This document shows positions 1-7,390 of a stretch of 64,000 bases of DNA, piece after piece. Location: NCBI RefSeq assembly GCF_030248535.1, contig NZ_JAHGAJ010000011.1, positions 96,458 through 160,457 on the forward strand. Direction: 5' to 3'. The notes under the pieces were generated by a model, which was given only the letters and a program-made list of their open reading frames with translations, was not told the origin of the DNA and did not search any database. The stretch is from Vibrio sp. D404a. Its GTDB lineage: Bacteria > Pseudomonadota > Gammaproteobacteria > Enterobacterales > Vibrionaceae. Each line of letters begins with the position of its first letter. The stretch's first letter is position 1. A program made the translations under genes and the position numbers.

Positions 1-320
1 AGCTATTTATGGTTGGCATTAGTGGGATGGCATTTGCCGCGATGACGGGACAGCCTGAATTCGAAATCACAGGTTCGTTGATATTCTGGTTTACGGTTTC
101 TGCTGTAGTAGCAACGGCGATTCGTTACTTGCTACAAACATTAGGGCAGCACTCTGTGAATATGGAAGTGGCGGCGCTCATTATGATTTTAGAACCTGTA
201 TGGACGCTGATTTTGAGTGTGACGCTATTAGGTGAAATGGTTGAGTTACAAAAGCTGGCCGGTGGAGCGGTGATCATTGGCTCACTGTTTTGCTACATTC
301 GCCTGTCTCGAAGAGGTTAA
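1..320 (+). CDS. EamA/DMT-family transporter, C-terminal part (partial gene)
   Basis: The reading frame is open from the left edge of the window to the TAA at 318-320, so only the last ~105 residues are present. It is very hydrophobic, with about three to four membrane segments. The tail, with EPVWTLILSVTLLGE followed by a final helix and a short basic end (RLSRRG), is typical of the last EamA repeat of drug/metabolite-superfamily exporters. The substrate cannot be told from this fragment. A GC-rich inverted repeat at 323-352 follows the stop but has no T-run. Confidence 0.75.
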   Translation, partial: LFMVGISGMAFAAMTGQPEFEITGSLIFWFTVSAVVATAIRYLLQTLGQHSVNMEVAALIMILEPVWTLILSVTLLGEMVELQKLAGGAVIIGSLFCYIRLSRRG

Positions 321-364
321 TACGCCACGGCTGCTATGGTGCAAGCGTGGCGCAGGGACAGCGA

Positions 365-793
365 TTACATATCAGCGACCATTTTTTTAAGTAGTCCAAT
401 CATCTGCTGTTGTTCAGATTCATCAAGAGCATTCAGTAGCTCTTTGTTGAGTCGCATTGGGATTGGGATCAACGTCTCTTCGAGCGCTTTGCCCTTCTCA
501 GTGAGGTAAATTCTAAAAGAGCGGCGACTTTCAGGGTCGGCTCTACGCTCAACCAATTCCAGTTTTTCCAGCTTGTCTAAGGTGCGAGTGGTGGTCGAGT
601 TCTCCACCTTAGATTTGATCGCGATGTCTTTCTGAGTGACGCCTTCTTCTTCCCACAAACACATCAGAGTTGGCCATAAGGCGATGGTTAAGCCATGTTG
701 TTTTAGCTCATGGTCAAAATCTTTGGACGCTTTGTTGGCTACAACATTGATCATCCAGCCAAAGCTATTTTGTCTATCAAACGTCTCAGACAT
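365..793 (-). CDS. MarR-family transcriptional regulator
   Basis: A 142-residue protein of normal MarR length. The winged helix-turn-helix spans about residues 51-96: VTQKDIAIKSKVENSTTTR is the recognition region and the wing carries DPESRRS. Terminal helices would form the dimer. The gene begins 14 bp after the cytochrome b561 gene on the same strand, so the two are probably co-transcribed from the promoter region near 1450-1530. That region holds a 48-bp palindrome, and a related dyad lies just before this start codon (812-832). I infer that it controls the cytochrome module and itself. The inducing ligand is unknown. Confidence 0.88.
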   Translation of the reverse strand: MSETFDRQNSFGWMINVVANKASKDFDHELKQHGLTIALWPTLMCLWEEEGVTQKDIAIKSKVENSTTTRTLDKLEKLELVERRADPESRRSFRIYLTEKGKALEETLIPIPMRLNKELLNALDESEQQQMIGLLKKMVADM

Positions 794-807
794 TATCTAA
801 CACCTAT

Positions 808-1449
808 CTAGAATAGTGATACTACAACTATTGCCATCGTAACTAATACCGCCGCAATTAGCACGATAAAAGCCTTGGTATTTGAGGCGAAGTGTAAAAC
901 ATCACCGGTATCGATCTGCTCGTCACTTGGGATCATTTTTTTGCGTCCGCTGATCATCGCCCAGACTAACGGCTTTGAGCGCAGCTTATAGATCGCAATT
1001 GCGGCTAGATGCAACACAACAAATACCACCAGAGCACGTGCAGCAACCACGTGAATCGTTACCATCATGTCGAATAGATCATCCGTTAACAGCTGATCAA
1101 GCAAATTATCCAACAAACCCGCGATAACGATGCCGGTCACACACTGAATGGTTAAGGTGCCAATCATCGCGATCACCATCCATGCGCCCAAAGGGTTATG
1201 ACCTTGCTTGGTTGATCCTTTGCCGGTTAGGTATCGAATGATCATTACTGGCGAAGAGATAAATTGAGTAAAACGACTGGTGTCACTTCCTACTAGACCC
1301 CAAGTAATACGCCAAAGTAGCAGGGCAAACAGTGCTAGCCCTAGATAGATGTGTGGCCCTTGTCCATTAAAACCAGAGGCGGCCAATCCAATGAACAGTG
1401 CCGCTTGCAGCCAGTGGTAAAGGCGAGTCGGTAGATCCCAAATCTTCAT
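808..1449 (-). CDS. Cytochrome b561-type diheme membrane protein
   Basis: A 213-residue inner-membrane protein with four core hydrophobic segments plus a C-terminal one (about residues 192-213). It opens with an IWDLPTRLYHW motif giving His12, and has a GHNPLGAW motif near residue 83 and His133/His147 on a later helix, which are the expected heme b ligands of the cytochrome b/b6 (YceJ/CybB-like) group. Such proteins pass electrons between quinol or a periplasmic c-type cytochrome and partner proteins. The divergent neighbour is a secreted c-type cytochrome, so I infer that the two form one electron-transfer pair. The MarR gene follows 14 bp downstream. Confidence 0.85.
   Translation of the reverse strand: MKIWDLPTRLYHWLQAALFIGLAASGFNGQGPHIYLGLALFALLLWRITWGLVGSDTSRFTQFISSPVMIIRYLTGKGSTKQGHNPLGAWMVIAMIGTLTIQCVTGIVIAGLLDNLLDQLLTDDLFDMMVTIHVVAARALVVFVVLHLAAIAIYKLRSKPLVWAMISGRKKMIPSDEQIDTGDVLHFASNTKAFIVLIAAVLVTMAIVVVSLF
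812..832. promoter_or_regulatory. Candidate second MarR operator upstream of the marR start codon
   Basis: AATAGT (812-817) and ACTATT (827-832) form an inverted repeat 9 bp apart, lying 19-39 bp before the marR start and inside the end of the cytochrome b gene. The same two hexamers occur 10 bp apart in the large palindrome at 1481-1528. The 16 bases at 822-837 match 13 of 16 bases of its right arm (1505-1520). Autoregulation is an inference. Confidence 0.45.
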
Positions 1450-1480
1450 AATGTCATTCCAAATTAAGTAGGTTTGAATT

Positions 1481-1528
1481 TAATTTACACTGCAATAGTT
1501 GCAACTGCAACTATTGCAGTGTAAATTA
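1481..1528. promoter_or_regulatory. 48-bp perfect palindrome, likely MarR operator between divergent cytochrome genes
   Basis: Two 23-bp arms (1481-1503 and 1506-1528) are exact reverse complements around a 2-bp centre (AC). The core contains AGTTGCA-AC-TGCAACT, a TTGCAA-rich dyad of the type MarR/SlyA proteins bind. It sits between the start codons of the cytochrome b561 gene (1449) and the c-type cytochrome gene (1584), so one regulator could control both directions. No T-run follows, so a terminator is unlikely. Confidence 0.7.
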
Positions 1529-1583
1529 ATGTTCATTGAGTTTACCAACCGCCCGGAAAATCGGCCAGAATAGAGAATCGACT

Positions 1584-2048
1584 ATGAATAAATTTAACGT
1601 GAAACCATTATCTTTAGCTGCCCTTGTTACACTTATCGCTATATCTCCACTTTCTGCTTCTCACGCTGCCGCTGAGCAAACGGTGGATGCGGTACAAGCT
1701 CGTCAAGATGCCTTTCAATCAATTGAAAAACTGAACAAATCGACAAGCTCTGCGCTAAAAAAGAGCAATGTGGAATGGGCTTCAGTGCAACAGAGCAGTC
1801 AACAATTAACAGCGCACGGCGAAACCTTGCTAATGAGTTTTGATAAAGGCAGTGAGGGCGGCAAAGCCAAAGCCGATGTTTGGAATAAACCAGAAAAGTT
1901 TGAGCGTTTGATGCTGGAAATGAATCAAGGCTACCAAGAGTTACTGCAAGCAAGCTTGGAACAGAACAAATCTGCAGCACAAAGTGGTTTGGACAAGGCT
2001 AATGGAACATGCCGAGCGTGTCACCGCAGCTACCGTTCACGTTGGTAA
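1584..2048 (+). CDS. Secreted c-type cytochrome, cytochrome c-prime-like
   Basis: The 154-residue product starts at the ATG at 1584. An in-frame TTG at 1536 would put 16 unlikely residues in front of the signal peptide. Residues 1-28 form a signal peptide (hydrophobic core AALVTLIAISPL, then SASHA). The mature part is helical and ends with CRACH at 143-147, a single heme-attachment site close to the C-terminus, as in cytochrome c-prime/c556. It should be a periplasmic monoheme carrier or gas/redox-responsive protein. It is divergent from the cytochrome b561 gene and shares the palindrome at 1481-1528. A hairpin terminator follows. Confidence 0.85.
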   Translation: MNKFNVKPLSLAALVTLIAISPLSASHAAAEQTVDAVQARQDAFQSIEKLNKSTSSALKKSNVEWASVQQSSQQLTAHGETLLMSFDKGSEGGKAKADVWNKPEKFERLMLEMNQGYQELLQASLEQNKSAAQSGLDKANGTCRACHRSYRSRW

Positions 2049-2054
2049 TATGAA

Positions 2055-2090
2055 AAACGCCCAAGAGTTTTCACTGTTGGGCGTTTGTGA
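2055..2090 (+). terminator. Intrinsic terminator after the c-type cytochrome gene
   Basis: AAACGCCCAA (2055-2064) pairs with TTGGGCGTTT (2077-2086) across a 12-nt loop. The T-tract is short and interrupted. Confidence 0.65.
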
Positions 2091-2112
2091 TTTTATGAGG
2101 AGCAGCTTAGGC

Positions 2113-3255
2113 CTAAATATTCTCGCCTAGGCTGAAATAAGCGAGTACTTCATTCTCATTGTTATAGGTGAAGTCCATGCGAACATTGATTCGTTCTTGG
2201 CGCATTAATCGGTAGCGTAAACCTAAGCCGACCATAGAGAGTAAATCACTGTCATTAAAGCTATGGAAAGGGTCGGTCGGATTGAGTCGCTCACCAAAAA
2301 CCTTACCTACACCGGCTAACCCGACAACAGCAACATTGTTGAGAAAGTTAATGCTGGAGCCATTGATAGAATACCGATACTCCAGCTCAAGGTTAGTCAT
2401 GTGCGAAGCAATGTGATCACCAGCTACAAATCCTCGCTGTACTTCTCTGCCTTGTCGACCGTAAGTGCTGTATGCACTGCTTGGCGCTTGTTCTGCATCC
2501 AATAGATAACGAGCTACCCAGCGACTGGCGATGATATGGTTGTCGTTATGGGTGAGGCTATGGAAGTAACGATAGTCTGAAAATATCGACGAGTAGGTCT
2601 CCTCGTCATCATTGCCTAACCAAGCTCCATGATTTTGGTAAGTAAGCTCGAACATAAACCCGTGGTAAGGGTAATAGTAGTGCTCTCGTTCATCCCACAG
2701 AAAAGACAGTTTTGCACCTACATCGGCTTCATATTCATCACTAAATCCAGTGAGTTTTAATAAAAACTTATCTTTTGGGGTATCTGCTAGATAGCGGGCG
2801 CTCGAGTAATCAAGGCCAACACCGAGGTACATGTTATTGTGCACTTTAAAATAGAAGTCGCCATCAAATGAATACTCTTGATGGTTGGTATCCACGAGAT
2901 CGACCAAGGTGATATTGGTGCTGGAATAGCCCATCTCACCTGAAAAGCGTATCGAGTCACCACTCAACAATAAATCGGCATTGCCTTTGATGTAGTAGCT
3001 GTCGTTTTGGGTATAAGTCAGCGTGGCAGATAAGGTTGAGGCATTTTTTGTCTCGCCTTCACCATAAAAGTTATAGATGGGTACGATTGAGATTCCGGTG
3101 TCGACACTCGGGTCATAAAACGGAATGGCAATGACGCGAAACTTATCGTCGACGATAGGTTGATTTGACTCTCGCGTGTCGACCTCAAAAGCAAAGCTGC
3201 TCATGCAAGCGGTCGAAGAGAGAAGTGTCGTAGCCCAAAGGGAAGTTCGCGTCAT
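2113..3255 (-). CDS. BamA/TamA-family (Omp85-like) outer membrane barrel protein
   Basis: A 380-residue protein if the ATG at 3255 is used; a TTG at 3273 is also in frame. The N-terminus is a signal peptide (TSLWATTLLSSTACMSSFAFE). The rest is rich in alternating aromatic beta strands, and VQRGFVAGD resembles the conserved RGF loop of Omp85 barrels. There is no room for POTRA domains: after about 40 residues the barrel seems to begin directly. It is therefore a short surface-antigen D15-type barrel rather than BamA or TamA. Its function is unknown, and it stands as a single gene. Confidence 0.72.
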   Translation of the reverse strand: MTRTSLWATTLLSSTACMSSFAFEVDTRESNQPIVDDKFRVIAIPFYDPSVDTGISIVPIYNFYGEGETKNASTLSATLTYTQNDSYYIKGNADLLLSGDSIRFSGEMGYSSTNITLVDLVDTNHQEYSFDGDFYFKVHNNMYLGVGLDYSSARYLADTPKDKFLLKLTGFSDEYEADVGAKLSFLWDEREHYYYPYHGFMFELTYQNHGAWLGNDDEETYSSIFSDYRYFHSLTHNDNHIIASRWVARYLLDAEQAPSSAYSTYGRQGREVQRGFVAGDHIASHMTNLELEYRYSINGSSINFLNNVAVVGLAGVGKVFGERLNPTDPFHSFNDSDLLSMVGLGLRYRLMRQERINVRMDFTYNNENEVLAYFSLGENI

Positions 3256-3511
3256 TATCGGTATTACATCCAATGTAAAAGAGTTCGTAGTGACTCTGCC
3301 TAAATTCGGGCGAATAATATCACGTACGGTCTACCTAATAATAGCTGTTAATGACAAGTTAAATGAATGATTTTGTATAGAATAAAATACAGAATGCTAC
3401 TCGTTGAATAGCGACTGGGGTTAAAGTAGCGGCACATAGAGCTTATCGACGTGCCGCCTAGTATGCGAGAGTTAATCTAAGCTGATTCGTTTTGATTCAC
3501 GATAGAGAAGT

Positions 3512-4006
3512 TTACTGTTTAACGGTGACCTTTGAGATAACAATATCTTCACAAGGTACATCTTCGTGGCCCCAACGTGTCGTGGTTGGTGCTACACCAA
3601 TCTTTTCAACGACGTCCATACCGGCCGTTACTTTACCAAATACCGCATAGCCCCAACCTGCATTCGTGGTTGCCGTGTGATCAAGGAAATCGTTGTTATC
3701 TAGGTTGATAAAGAACTGAGCCGTTGCCGAGTGAGGTGCATCAGTACGTGCCATAGCGATAGAGCCAATAACGTTTTTCAGACCACGATTGGCTTCGTTG
3801 ACGATAGGTGCACGTGTTGGTTTTTCTGTCATATCAATCGTGTGACCGCCACCTTGAATCATGAAACCGTCAATCACGCGGTGAAAGGTTGTGCCTTCGT
3901 AGAAGCCTTCTTCACAGTACTTTAGAAAGTTCTTAGAAGTGACGGGTGCTTTATCAAAGTTAAGCTCGATTTCGATATCACCAAAGTTGGTCGTCAAAAT
4001 GATCAT
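3512..4006 (-). CDS. ppiB: Peptidyl-prolyl cis-trans isomerase B (cyclophilin)
   Basis: The 164-residue product starts at the ATG at 4006 ([15 protein letters not shown]). The frame stays open 70 codons further upstream, but that part is non-homologous and overlaps the TetR gene. The cyclophilin core is clear: [13 protein letters not shown], then [15 protein letters not shown] and the GYAVFGKV strand. With no signal peptide it is the cytoplasmic enzyme that speeds proline isomerisation during folding. The length equals E. coli PpiB. A GC-rich hairpin at 3429-3457 downstream could end the transcript but lacks a U-run. Confidence 0.95.
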   Translation of the reverse strand: MIILTTNFGDIEIELNFDKAPVTSKNFLKYCEEGFYEGTTFHRVIDGFMIQGGGHTIDMTEKPTRAPIVNEANRGLKNVIGSIAMARTDAPHSATAQFFINLDNNDFLDHTATTNAGWGYAVFGKVTAGMDVVEKIGVAPTTTRWGHEDVPCEDIVISKVTVKQ

Positions 4007-4113
4007 AGAGTTACTCGTTGTCTTGGCTAGAGCCAGAATGGATGTTACGGGAAGTATACGTATAGAAACGGGAACCGCCAGCACAAACACTGACGGATTT
4101 GAGTGTAGGGCAG

Positions 4114-4722
4114 TTAGCGTTGGTACTGCTTTAAAAACATCTGAACACTCGACTCGATAATGTGCTTGCGCTGAGCGGCGTCTGGAGAAGGTGCATGGCC
4201 GATGATTTGCGGCCAAAACGCAAAAGACTTCAGCAGTGCGATAAATTGTGTCGAGGCAAAGTGTGGGTCAAGCTCGATTAGACGCTCGTCCGCCAGTGCT
4301 GCTTTTATCCAAATGGTTAAGCCGCTCTCTGCCTGAGAGTATTTTTCCATCGCTTGGTACGCGAGTTCTTTGTTATGGAAGTACTCAGAAAAAAGCACTC
4401 TAGAGAGATTAATAAAACCCTCGGTCTCAAGCAGGTCGAGCTCTTGATTGGCAATCGCAGTCAGTTGTTCAGTCAGTGACAATTCTTGCTGATAAGGGAA
4501 GTGAGTCGCCGCTAAGGTTTTGCTCCAGATGCTATCGAGAATTTCGTCTAGTAATAGTTCTTTGCTGGCAAAGTGGTTGTAAACGGTACGTTTTGAAACC
4601 TCTGCTCTGGCCGATATCTTATCCATGCTGGTGGATTTATAGCCGTGCTCAGTGAACTCTGCAATCGCTGCTTCAACAATAGCTTCGCGTTTCTTTTGGC
4701 TCAGTGTTTTTTTAAAGGTCAT
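4114..4722 (-). CDS. TetR/AcrR-family transcriptional regulator
   Basis: A 202-residue protein. The N-terminal TetR DNA-binding domain is at about residues 11-57 ([20 protein letters not shown], then the recognition helix [10 protein letters not shown]). The C-terminal ligand domain is helical and unassigned. It is divergent from ybiB with 172 bp between them. A weak inverted repeat ACTAA-N11-TTAGT at 4771-4791 could be its operator. ppiB lies 107 bp downstream on the same strand. The target and ligand cannot be read from the sequence. Confidence 0.88.
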   Translation of the reverse strand: MTFKKTLSQKKREAIVEAAIAEFTEHGYKSTSMDKISARAEVSKRTVYNHFASKELLLDEILDSIWSKTLAATHFPYQQELSLTEQLTAIANQELDLLETEGFINLSRVLFSEYFHNKELAYQAMEKYSQAESGLTIWIKAALADERLIELDPHFASTQFIALLKSFAFWPQIIGHAPSPDAAQRKHIIESSVQMFLKQYQR

Positions 4723-4894
4723 TAGAAATACAACTCAATCTAAAATTAGCATGGTGTTCTATTATTTTACACTAACTAGTTTACTTTTAGTATCCGCGAT
4801 TGTGTAGAAGCGCTTTGCTTGGCTCGCCGGGTAGCATAGAATCGAGGAAGGTATCTTAATTTTTAGTTGTTAGAGAGAAGAGAATTAGACATCA

Positions 4895-5851
4895 ATGAGT
4901 AGTATTTTAGAGTGTATTCGTACTGTTGGACGAGGAGAAAGGGGTCGTAAGCCTCTGACGTTTGAACAGGCCTATCGCATCATGGATGAGTATTTAAGTG
5001 GTCAAGTTGGAGACGACCAGATGGCGATGCTACTGATGCTAATTCGCGTACAGAACGAGACTAATGAGGAGATTGCTGGTTTTGTTAAAGCATTCCAGTC
5101 TCGAGTCCCGGACTTAGGCGCGGACATTGATTGGCCTTGTTATGCTGGTAAGCGCAATGATTCCAGCAGCGGCAAACCGTGGAACCTACTGGCGGCAAGA
5201 ATTTTAGCCGATAGTGGCTATAAGATTTTGATGCATGGCTATATGGATAAGCCAAGCGGCCGCACTCACGTAGAAACACACCTCGACGATGTGAATGTAC
5301 AGTGTGCAGACAACCCGGAGCACGCCAAAGAGGTTTTAGAAAAAGAGGGTATTGCTTACCTTCCTTTAGCCAATTTTGCTCCAGAGGCACAAACTATGAT
5401 TGGTTGGAAGCATCGTTACGGATTGCGTACTCCAATTAATACTGTGGTGCGTGCACTTAATCCTGGTGGTGGTCGATTGGGCGTTCGCGGTAGCTTTCAC
5501 CCGGGCTTCCCTCAACTGCACGCAGAAGTCGAGCATGTCATTGGCAATAAATCGCACTCAGTGATCTCTTTCAAAGGTCAAAATGGTGAGTCGGAATACA
5601 ACCCCAAGGTAAGCCAAACGGTATGGCTGAGTTCTCCGGAGAAAGTTGAATCTTTTTATTGGAAAGGCACCATGCATGAAGGGCTTTCAGTCCCCGATAG
5701 CTGCGTACTCGGCACGCCTGAAGATGAGATGGAGATGATGGCCAACAGTGTGGTGGATACCATGACGGCGGTTCTGTTTGCTGAAACTCACGATAAACCA
5801 GAAGCGTACAAGCGTGCTTCTGAACTATGGGAAGCGTACTGTCGTCGTTAG
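4895..5851 (+). CDS. ybiB: YbiB/TrpD2-family protein (glycosyltransferase family 3 fold)
   Basis: 318 residues, the usual size for YbiB. The N-terminal helical domain (PLTFEQAYRIMDEYLSGQVG, then QMAMLLMLIRVQNET) resembles the anthranilate phosphoribosyltransferase family, and the glycine-rich stretches VRALNPGGGRLGVRGSFHPG match TrpD2. Known members bind DNA non-specifically and lack anthranilate phosphoribosyltransferase activity; in E. coli ybiB is linked to the SOS response. It is not in a trp operon here, which fits that reassignment. A hairpin terminator follows. Confidence 0.9.
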   Translation: MSSILECIRTVGRGERGRKPLTFEQAYRIMDEYLSGQVGDDQMAMLLMLIRVQNETNEEIAGFVKAFQSRVPDLGADIDWPCYAGKRNDSSSGKPWNLLAARILADSGYKILMHGYMDKPSGRTHVETHLDDVNVQCADNPEHAKEVLEKEGIAYLPLANFAPEAQTMIGWKHRYGLRTPINTVVRALNPGGGRLGVRGSFHPGFPQLHAEVEHVIGNKSHSVISFKGQNGESEYNPKVSQTVWLSSPEKVESFYWKGTMHEGLSVPDSCVLGTPEDEMEMMANSVVDTMTAVLFAETHDKPEAYKRASELWEAYCRR

Positions 5852-5881
5852 CTTTCGAACATCGACAGCGTAAAAATCATT

Positions 5882-5906
5882 AAGGTCAGCGGTGCTGGCC
5901 TTTTTT
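5882..5906. terminator. Intrinsic terminator after ybiB
   Basis: AAGGTCAGC (5882-5890) pairs with GCTGGCCTT (5894-5902, one G-U pair) around a GGT loop, followed by TTTT. It lies between convergent genes. Confidence 0.8.
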
Positions 5907-5914
5907 GTGTGCGA

Positions 5915-6184
5915 TTACTTTACTCGCATCAAGCGGTGTGATGTTTCTCCTAGCTGTAATTCAATCACCTGAGAGATACCCATTTTCTCGACACGTTCCA
6001 GCATGTTCTGACTATAACCACGCTTTTTCATCCACTCTAATGGCTCTTTAAAACCATCCTCATTGATCACAAAAGACTGGTCGGTGATCGCCTCTTCCAC
6101 AATATGAATAACCCAGATGCGCGATTGAAAATCTAACACTTCATTGAAAAAGGATTTGATTTTTGTGAGTAGGGGAGAAGTCAT
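5915..6184 (-). CDS. Small conserved-looking protein of unknown function (89 aa)
   Basis: I do not recognise this family. The protein is soluble, with no signal peptide or membrane segment. It has an amphipathic N-terminus (LTKIKSFFNEVLDF), a central acidic/aromatic part and a basic C-terminal stretch (SHRLMRVK). It is convergent with ybiB across the terminator at 5882-5906 and starts with ATG at 6184. Reading-frame length and position between clear boundaries support a real gene. No function is proposed. Confidence 0.6.
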   Translation of the reverse strand: MTSPLLTKIKSFFNEVLDFQSRIWVIHIVEEAITDQSFVINEDGFKEPLEWMKKRGYSQNMLERVEKMGISQVIELQLGETSHRLMRVK

Positions 6185-6340
6185 AATGTGCCTAAGTTGA
6201 GCAGAAACAACACTGAGAGTCTGGATGATATTGATGCGTTACCATACGGAAACTTGTCGCTGAATTCAATTTCTGTCCTAGTCTGTTTTCACGGCACAAA
6301 TAGGCTATAGATCAGAGTGTCGTTAAATCAATAACTTGGC

Positions 6341-6577
6341 TTATGGCTTTACGAAGCGGCTAAAATCTATCTCATGCTCTTTCTGATACTTAACCAGCTT
6401 TATCTTTAATTCATGTTTAGCGGCATGCTCAATCGCAGCATAGGACATTTGCGTGATCTCTTCGCTGCAATCCGAAATGAAGGGGCGCTCTTCGTTATTA
6501 AAGTGGCCAACGAGGGTTTTATTCATGCCGTTAGCGTCTAAATAGACAAAGGCATACAGGTTTTCTTGATGATGCAT
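6341..6577 (-). CDS. Small protein of unknown function (78 aa)
   Basis: A soluble 78-residue product with no signal peptide or transmembrane segment. It begins MHHQENLYAFVYLDANGM and ends with a lysine-rich helix (KHELKIKLVKYQKEHE). I do not recognise the family. It lies 156 bp upstream of the other small minus-strand gene and is divergent from the CBS-domain gene. Coding is likely from frame integrity and charge pattern, but no domain supports it. Confidence 0.5.
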   Translation of the reverse strand: MHHQENLYAFVYLDANGMNKTLVGHFNNEERPFISDCSEEITQMSYAAIEHAAKHELKIKLVKYQKEHEIDFSRFVKP

Positions 6578-6758
6578 AAATCGTTTGCTGATTCAAAATC
6601 GTACATAGCAAAGAGATTACAGGATCTCATCAGCCAAAAAAGTGCGAATAAGTAAGGGGTTGTAAGAGGTTTCATTACAATTAATGCACCTCATTTTATG
6701 TGCTTCAGCCCTTGTGTTTCCTCACATTTCTTGGGAATAAGGTTTTGCCTATCAATAA

Positions 6759-6804
6759 AATTGTTGAAATCCATTTAGTAAAATCAAGATTTTAGACAAC
6801 AATT
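6759..6804. promoter_or_regulatory. Nested inverted repeats upstream of the CBS-domain gene
   Basis: The outer arms AATTGTTG (6759-6766) and CAACAATT (6797-6804) are exact reverse complements. Inside them TAAAATC (6779-6785) and GATTTTA (6788-6794) form a second perfect dyad around AA. The element lies 52-97 bp before the CBS-domain start in an AT-rich region, as expected for a regulator-binding site or promoter-proximal hairpin. The binding protein is unknown. Confidence 0.4.
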
Positions 6805-6855
6805 AACTTATAGGTAAGACATAAGACCTGGCTAAGAGTTTTTAGGGAGAAAGCG

Positions 6856-7272
6856 ATGAATTCGATTAAAGTGAAAGATTACATGACGCTACAGGTTGTG
6901 ACGTTCACTCCTGATATGCCGTTAAGTCTCGCGCTAGACAAAGTAATGCGCAGTCACCACATGGGTGGTCCTGTTATTGATGAGAGTGAGAAGGTTATTG
7001 GCTTTCTCTCTGAACAAGATTTATTAGAGAAGCTTGTTAAGGTGAGCTACTTCTGTCAAGACACACACACTGTGGGTGATTGTATGTACCGTGAGGTGCT
7101 TTCAGTATCTCCAGACCTATCGATTATCGAACTCGCAGACTTAATGAAGGTGGGTAAGCCGAAAGCCTACCCAGTGATCGATAACGAAAGACTGGTCGGC
7201 ATCATCACTCGTACTGATGTTTTAAGAGCGATTGGTAAAAATCTAGATGATTGCTTCCAACATCCGGTATAA
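6856..7272 (+). CDS. Tandem CBS-domain protein
   Basis: A 138-residue protein consisting only of two CBS domains (about residues 8-60 and 77-132). Both show the MGGPVIDESEKVIGFLSEQDLL and PVIDNERLVGIITRTDVL patterns, which usually build an adenine-nucleotide-binding Bateman module. With no attached catalytic domain it would act as a cytoplasmic energy or nucleotide sensor on a partner protein. The SD sequence AGGGAGAAAG precedes the ATG at 6856. Its own terminator follows, so it appears to be a single gene. Confidence 0.88.
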   Translation: MNSIKVKDYMTLQVVTFTPDMPLSLALDKVMRSHHMGGPVIDESEKVIGFLSEQDLLEKLVKVSYFCQDTHTVGDCMYREVLSVSPDLSIIELADLMKVGKPKAYPVIDNERLVGIITRTDVLRAIGKNLDDCFQHPV

Positions 7273-7316
7273 TCTGTTGTTAGAAATGATAATTTTCACG
7301 AATAACCTGAATTGAC

Positions 7317-7338
7317 AAAAGGCGCACTAGCGCCTTTT
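7317..7338 (+). terminator. Intrinsic terminator after the CBS-domain gene
   Basis: AAAAGGCGC and GCGCCTTTT pair perfectly around an ACTA loop, only 52 bp before the MATE gene. Confidence 0.8.
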
Positions 7339-7390
7339 GTTATTTATAGAATTCTCACTGCTTTCACGCTTTCAATCACGGGGACGATTT

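Noticed and set aside
323..352. CGCCACG/CGTGGCG inverted repeat after the EamA gene
   Set aside because: No T-run on either strand; may be a weak terminator, but I cannot support it.
3176..3370. Small plus-strand frame upstream of the barrel gene
   Set aside because: It overlaps the signal peptide of the minus-strand gene and has no SD.
4771..4791. ACTAA-N11-TTAGT as a TetR operator
   Set aside because: Only 5-bp arms in AT-rich DNA; too weak to list as a site without conservation data.
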